From positions 135,011,625-135,075,624 of the forward strand of contig CM063284.1 in NCBI GenBank assembly GCA_032173965.1: 64,000 bases of DNA, in the 5' to 3' direction. Both the position numbers and the translations under genes were made by a program. Source of the stretch: Sitta carolinensis (lineage: Eukaryota > Chordata > Aves > Passeriformes > Sittidae). The notes beneath the pieces are model-generated. The model worked only from the letters and a program-made list of their open reading frames with translations, had not been told where the DNA came from and ran no database searches. Of this stretch, positions 60,202-64,000 are shown one piece after another; position 1 is the first letter of the stretch, and the number at the start of each line of letters is the position of its first letter.

Positions 60202-63200
60202 AAATCTTTCATCAAAATAAAGCTCTTGATCCAAGGTTGCTCAGGTTGCTTTCATTTCTGTAAATGAAAATGCAGTAGCTTCTCTTGGAGACAATTTGTA
60301 AGAAGCATGTGAAGCTCTGAAGCAATAGCCAGCAAACTTCTCTGCCAAATTCACACTGACTTTGTATTGAAAGTTTTGTATCCTGTGTGAGTTTAGGACA
60401 GAACAAGTAGCAAAGGTCCTTGTGACTGTTTTAACTTTGAACATGACACCAAGGATTGCAGAAGAAATAAGAACAGGATTAAGATGGCAGCGTTGATCCA
60501 GAGCCTTCTTACTGGATCAGAGAGAAATGTTCTCCTGTTAATGAGTAGTGTGAATAACTTCTATGTAAGTGCAGATCTATCACCCCCCTCTGTTTGCAAT
60601 CTGGTACTACCTAGCTATGCTCATGTTTGATATCTTCCTACAGTTTAGCTTTTTTCTATATTTCAGCTGCTTTCTGAACTAGGAGATTTTCATTGCTTAG
60701 GCAGGACTAGCTCATATAATTACATGACTGCAATAAATCTCAAGCGTCACTTCAAACATATAATTTTTAGTTTTCTTGCTGAAATTTTGGATGGCAAATG
60801 AATTCCCAGGTTAAATTTCATTCTACAATATTAACTGTCCCTCATCTGTATTATTAAACCATTAAGACATCTCAAAAACAGATAATCTCTGCTAAGTGTG
60901 ACTGTCTTTAAAAAAAGATGCTGACCTCCAAGCCAACGTAAATAGATCATTTATGGAAATAAATGAATTAGTGTTGGAGCCAGACTTGCCTTGAATTCTG
61001 TGAATGTAGATTTGGACATAATTAAGAGATCAGGAGTCATGAGGTTAATGAGGTTGTGCTGCCAGGGCCTGGTCTGGGTTTAGTGTAACACAAAAGACTC
61101 AGCCCTGATCCTGAGTGGCACAGTCCCTTAGCAGCAATGCCTCCCACCACGGGTCTGTTGGAAACCTGAAACCAGCCTGGCCAGCCGACTTCCTGCTGTG
61201 ACACCCCCAGAAGACACACACATGCATGTGGAACCACTTAGCCACCTCACTCCATGGCCTTTGTATAAGTGTTTATCAAGAAGAAAGACTGAATAATAAA
61301 GCCTCTCCTTTTTAAATATGGGTGGACTGTTGAACCCCCCTGAAAATATTGCCAAAATAATAGCAAATAGTGTTTGATAACTCTTACTTATCCACTAAGT
61401 TGTCAGTGTACTCTATTTGAACTATATTAAATGCCATGTTTTACAATGCACATTAAGAATATCTCTTACAATCAATAGCTCTTATCTGGATGATGGGAAT
61501 GGTTCATCTCCTGCTGCTGAATCCTTTATGACAGCTGACCAGTATCAGTACAGACACCTGCTATCAACATTTTTTTATTGTTGATGTTCTCAGGATAGCG
61601 TGTGATAACAAACCCCAGATAAAAAGAATAATGGCTTGTTGCAAAACACTTTCATCCCTGTGCACTAATGAGGAGAAGTTTCTGTGGAAGGTGGACAAAG
61701 TTCCTGGGTGGAAAGAAACACCTGGGGGGGGGGGAGCAGGTCTCCAGAAGAAAAGCTTTTTTTAATTTTTGTACAGTAATATTTCTAATACTGTACTTCA
61801 ACAAAAGCAGCATTTTTCATGCCACAAAGCATATTACAGTTTACTAGAAAATTTCCTATGGACCACCTTCTCTATTGGAATATGAAGTTATAAAAAACCG
61901 AAAGGTTTCTTGAAAAGAGCTCAGTCTCAACAGTTTGGACAAAACATCAGGAATTTTCAAAACCTCATCTTTTGTTGCCACAAAAGACTTTTCACCTGCA
62001 CCCTCTGAAATCCAGAGTTTGCAAGGAAAAACAGAAATAGTTTGTGAAAATTCAAAACTTTTCCTTTTCAGAGTTTGGAAATAGAAAATATTACCTTCAT
62101 TACATTCATAGTTCATTTTTCAGTGTTTTATTTAATAGTTTACTGTATGTAATATTAAAAGTAACCTCATACTGTAAGCCTTCTGCAATGAAATAAAATA
62201 AAACTGGGTTTTTTTTATTCCTATTAATTAAATACTTCTGATTCTTTCACTGATTTTTCATTTGGAAGGAAAGCAGGAGATTTTATTTTTTGCTGCATCT
62301 AAAAAAGAAAGTTACTTGTTGTCTCGCAGAGGTGTACTTTGTGAGCACTGCCAGCTGCTGAACTAAGCTATTGCAGTCCTTGTCAGACCTCCTATCCTCA
62401 TCTTGACTGTCATTACCACCCTGACCAGACTTTGTCTTCCCAAAATAAAACTGATGAGAATTGCAACACCTTCAGTCAGCAGTTTTCAGGGTCTGAGACT
62501 TCAGCAGTTCTGTAGTTTCCCAGAAATTCTGGAAATAACCTATTTATGTATTTCTATAATGACATGTAGGAGAACTTAATTTCCACACAATTCTCTGGAC
62601 TTTTTCATCTCAACTTGGGCTAGACTTCTGTGAACTCAAATATTTGTTACACTGAAATTAAGTTGCTCAATAATTCAGTGGACTATGATTTCTTTTGAAT
62701 TTTTCTTTCTCACTGGTGGCACAGGTTGTTTTTCAACAAACCCAAATAAGTTTTAGAGTAATTTAAACTTAATAATGTTCTGTATATGAGCACTATAATT
62801 GTTAATTTAGATTTTAGAAAGTGCTATGGTCTCTCTTTACCTTGATTTTTGTTTTACTGCACCTCACTGTCCCCATCTTTGTTCACTGGTATTTCCATTT
62901 GATACAATGGCTTTTCTGCAATATTCCTTTGAATAGAGCTGATAACATAAAAAGTTGATAAACAGAGTCTGCATCAAAGATGAGGGGATTTGGCTTTTGT
63001 TTTATTTAAATAGAGCCTTGGGCTCAAAAATTTCCATCAAACACATTAAACTGGGTTACAAATGTTAAACATCAACACATTTATTAACTGCATTTTACTA
63101 TAAAAAGAAACTCTTTTAAAGTCTTCCAAATACACAGAACATTTTTTTTTAAAAAGAATGACTCTGTGTGATGTGATATGTTGAAAGACTATCTTAAAGG

Positions 63201-64000
63201 CATCTTGACCCAAACCTTGTGATGCTTTTCCATGATCTTTTAACTAATGTGAGAATCATGGAAAACTGTTGCCAGATTTGATTAAAATAAGCAACATGTC
63301 ACTCAGGGAGAACTTTCCTGTTCCTATGGCTAAGACATCATAGCATGGCCAGTACTGAAGGAATGCCACCTAGCACTGCCATGGGCTGTCAAAGCTCTCA
63401 TTCCCCAGCAATCACAAACAAAATGCTAAGATTTTTACAAGTTTCTCTAATTGAAGGTAACACTGGATCAACATGGATCCAGGTCATGGCTAGGAATGGA
63501 AATAATTTTGGAGTCAGTGATGGATGGTCCCCTGTTGGTAATAGATGCTGGGCAGGAACTGATCCTCAGTTCTCAGACCTCTCTGCAGACCACAGAAAAA
63601 CAGTAAGGCCTTGAGAAGCATACTAAAATCTGATAGATTCTTCTTGGGGGTTGCAAAAGGTTAAGAAAGGAATGTCTGCCACTAGACCTTGTCTTCTTTC
63701 TACGTCCATATAACGTAATTCTCTTTTTCTCCACAAGTCTATCAAAACCCATGTGAAACTGTGAGAAATGGAGGCTGTCTGGATGTCAGCTGCTGCAGGC
63801 TTTGAAAGCTATGACTCTCAGCTGTATCGTCATCATTCCCTCTCTTTCCATGACTCTTTCTCACTGTATTCCGGTGAAGCCAACAAGCAAAGGCTCCGTA
63901 AACAATGCAAGTGCTCTCTCAGCCTTAAGAAAACCTCGTTTTCCAACCTAATGGATACAAAATTGTCTTCAGTTAAGCTTATATGCTTATTTAGGAACCA
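60202..64000. other. Intergenic to window end, nothing recognised
   Basis: Contains an 11-base G run at 61,724-61,734, a GC-richer stretch at 61,050-61,260, and an 89-codon + frame at 63,345-63,614 with no recognisable family. In the human order the next gene would be ANGPT1, but no ANGPT1 exon is seen here. Confidence 0.6.

Noticed and set aside
63345..63614. 89-codon + frame near the window end
   Set aside because: No recognisable domain, and not an ANGPT1 exon; probably chance.

Overview
The window is vertebrate nuclear DNA, most probably from a bird. It is AT-rich and CpG-poor, and it has long introns with GT/AG splice sites. Its only recognisable transposons are CR1-type LINE fragments of avian/sauropsid style. 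I see no bacterial or viral genes, no tRNA, no rRNA and no CRISPR array. Two known genes lie tail to tail, OXR1 on the + strand and ABRA on the - strand. This is the same neighbourhood as human 8q23.1 (OXR1-ABRA-ANGPT1).

Positions 1-40,285 hold the 3' three quarters of OXR1 (oxidation resistance 1). Ten coding exons join in a consistent reading frame of 655 residues plus stop. They cover the end of the GRAM-like region, a long acidic linker exon, and the complete C-terminal TLDc domain. Inside the 17.8-kb intron (11,644-29,464) lies a separate CpG-rich first exon (20,133-20,198) that encodes the MSRLW start of the short, TLDc-only OXR1 isoform. The 27-codon exon at 29,465-29,545 is a phase-0 cassette with a weak donor, so four TLDc-containing products are possible (long or short, with or without the cassette). 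The introns carry five recognisable CR1 copies, one of them about 1.4 kb of reverse-transcriptase sequence in antisense.

Positions 40,286-44,585 hold the OXR1 3' UTR and the convergent ABRA 3' UTR, with several AATAAA signals on each strand. ABRA (STARS) occupies 49,761 down to 44,586 as two coding exons around a 4.0-kb intron. Exon 2 carries an apparent one-base deletion near 44,865 that would remove the C-terminal Costars actin-binding domain. It lies in a short C run, so an assembly error is the first explanation to test.

Positions 50,000-64,000 are the gene-poor flank upstream of ABRA. It contains a 20-bp-period minisatellite (58,271-58,652), a GC-rich patch with E-boxes and a 16-base C run (56,120-56,480), one CR1 tail (60,036-60,201), and otherwise AT-rich sequence in which I recognise nothing. 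I found no convincing undescribed system. The items most worth checking are the internal OXR1 promoter/first exon, the ABRA frameshift, the minisatellite, and two small coding-like remnants in OXR1 introns.
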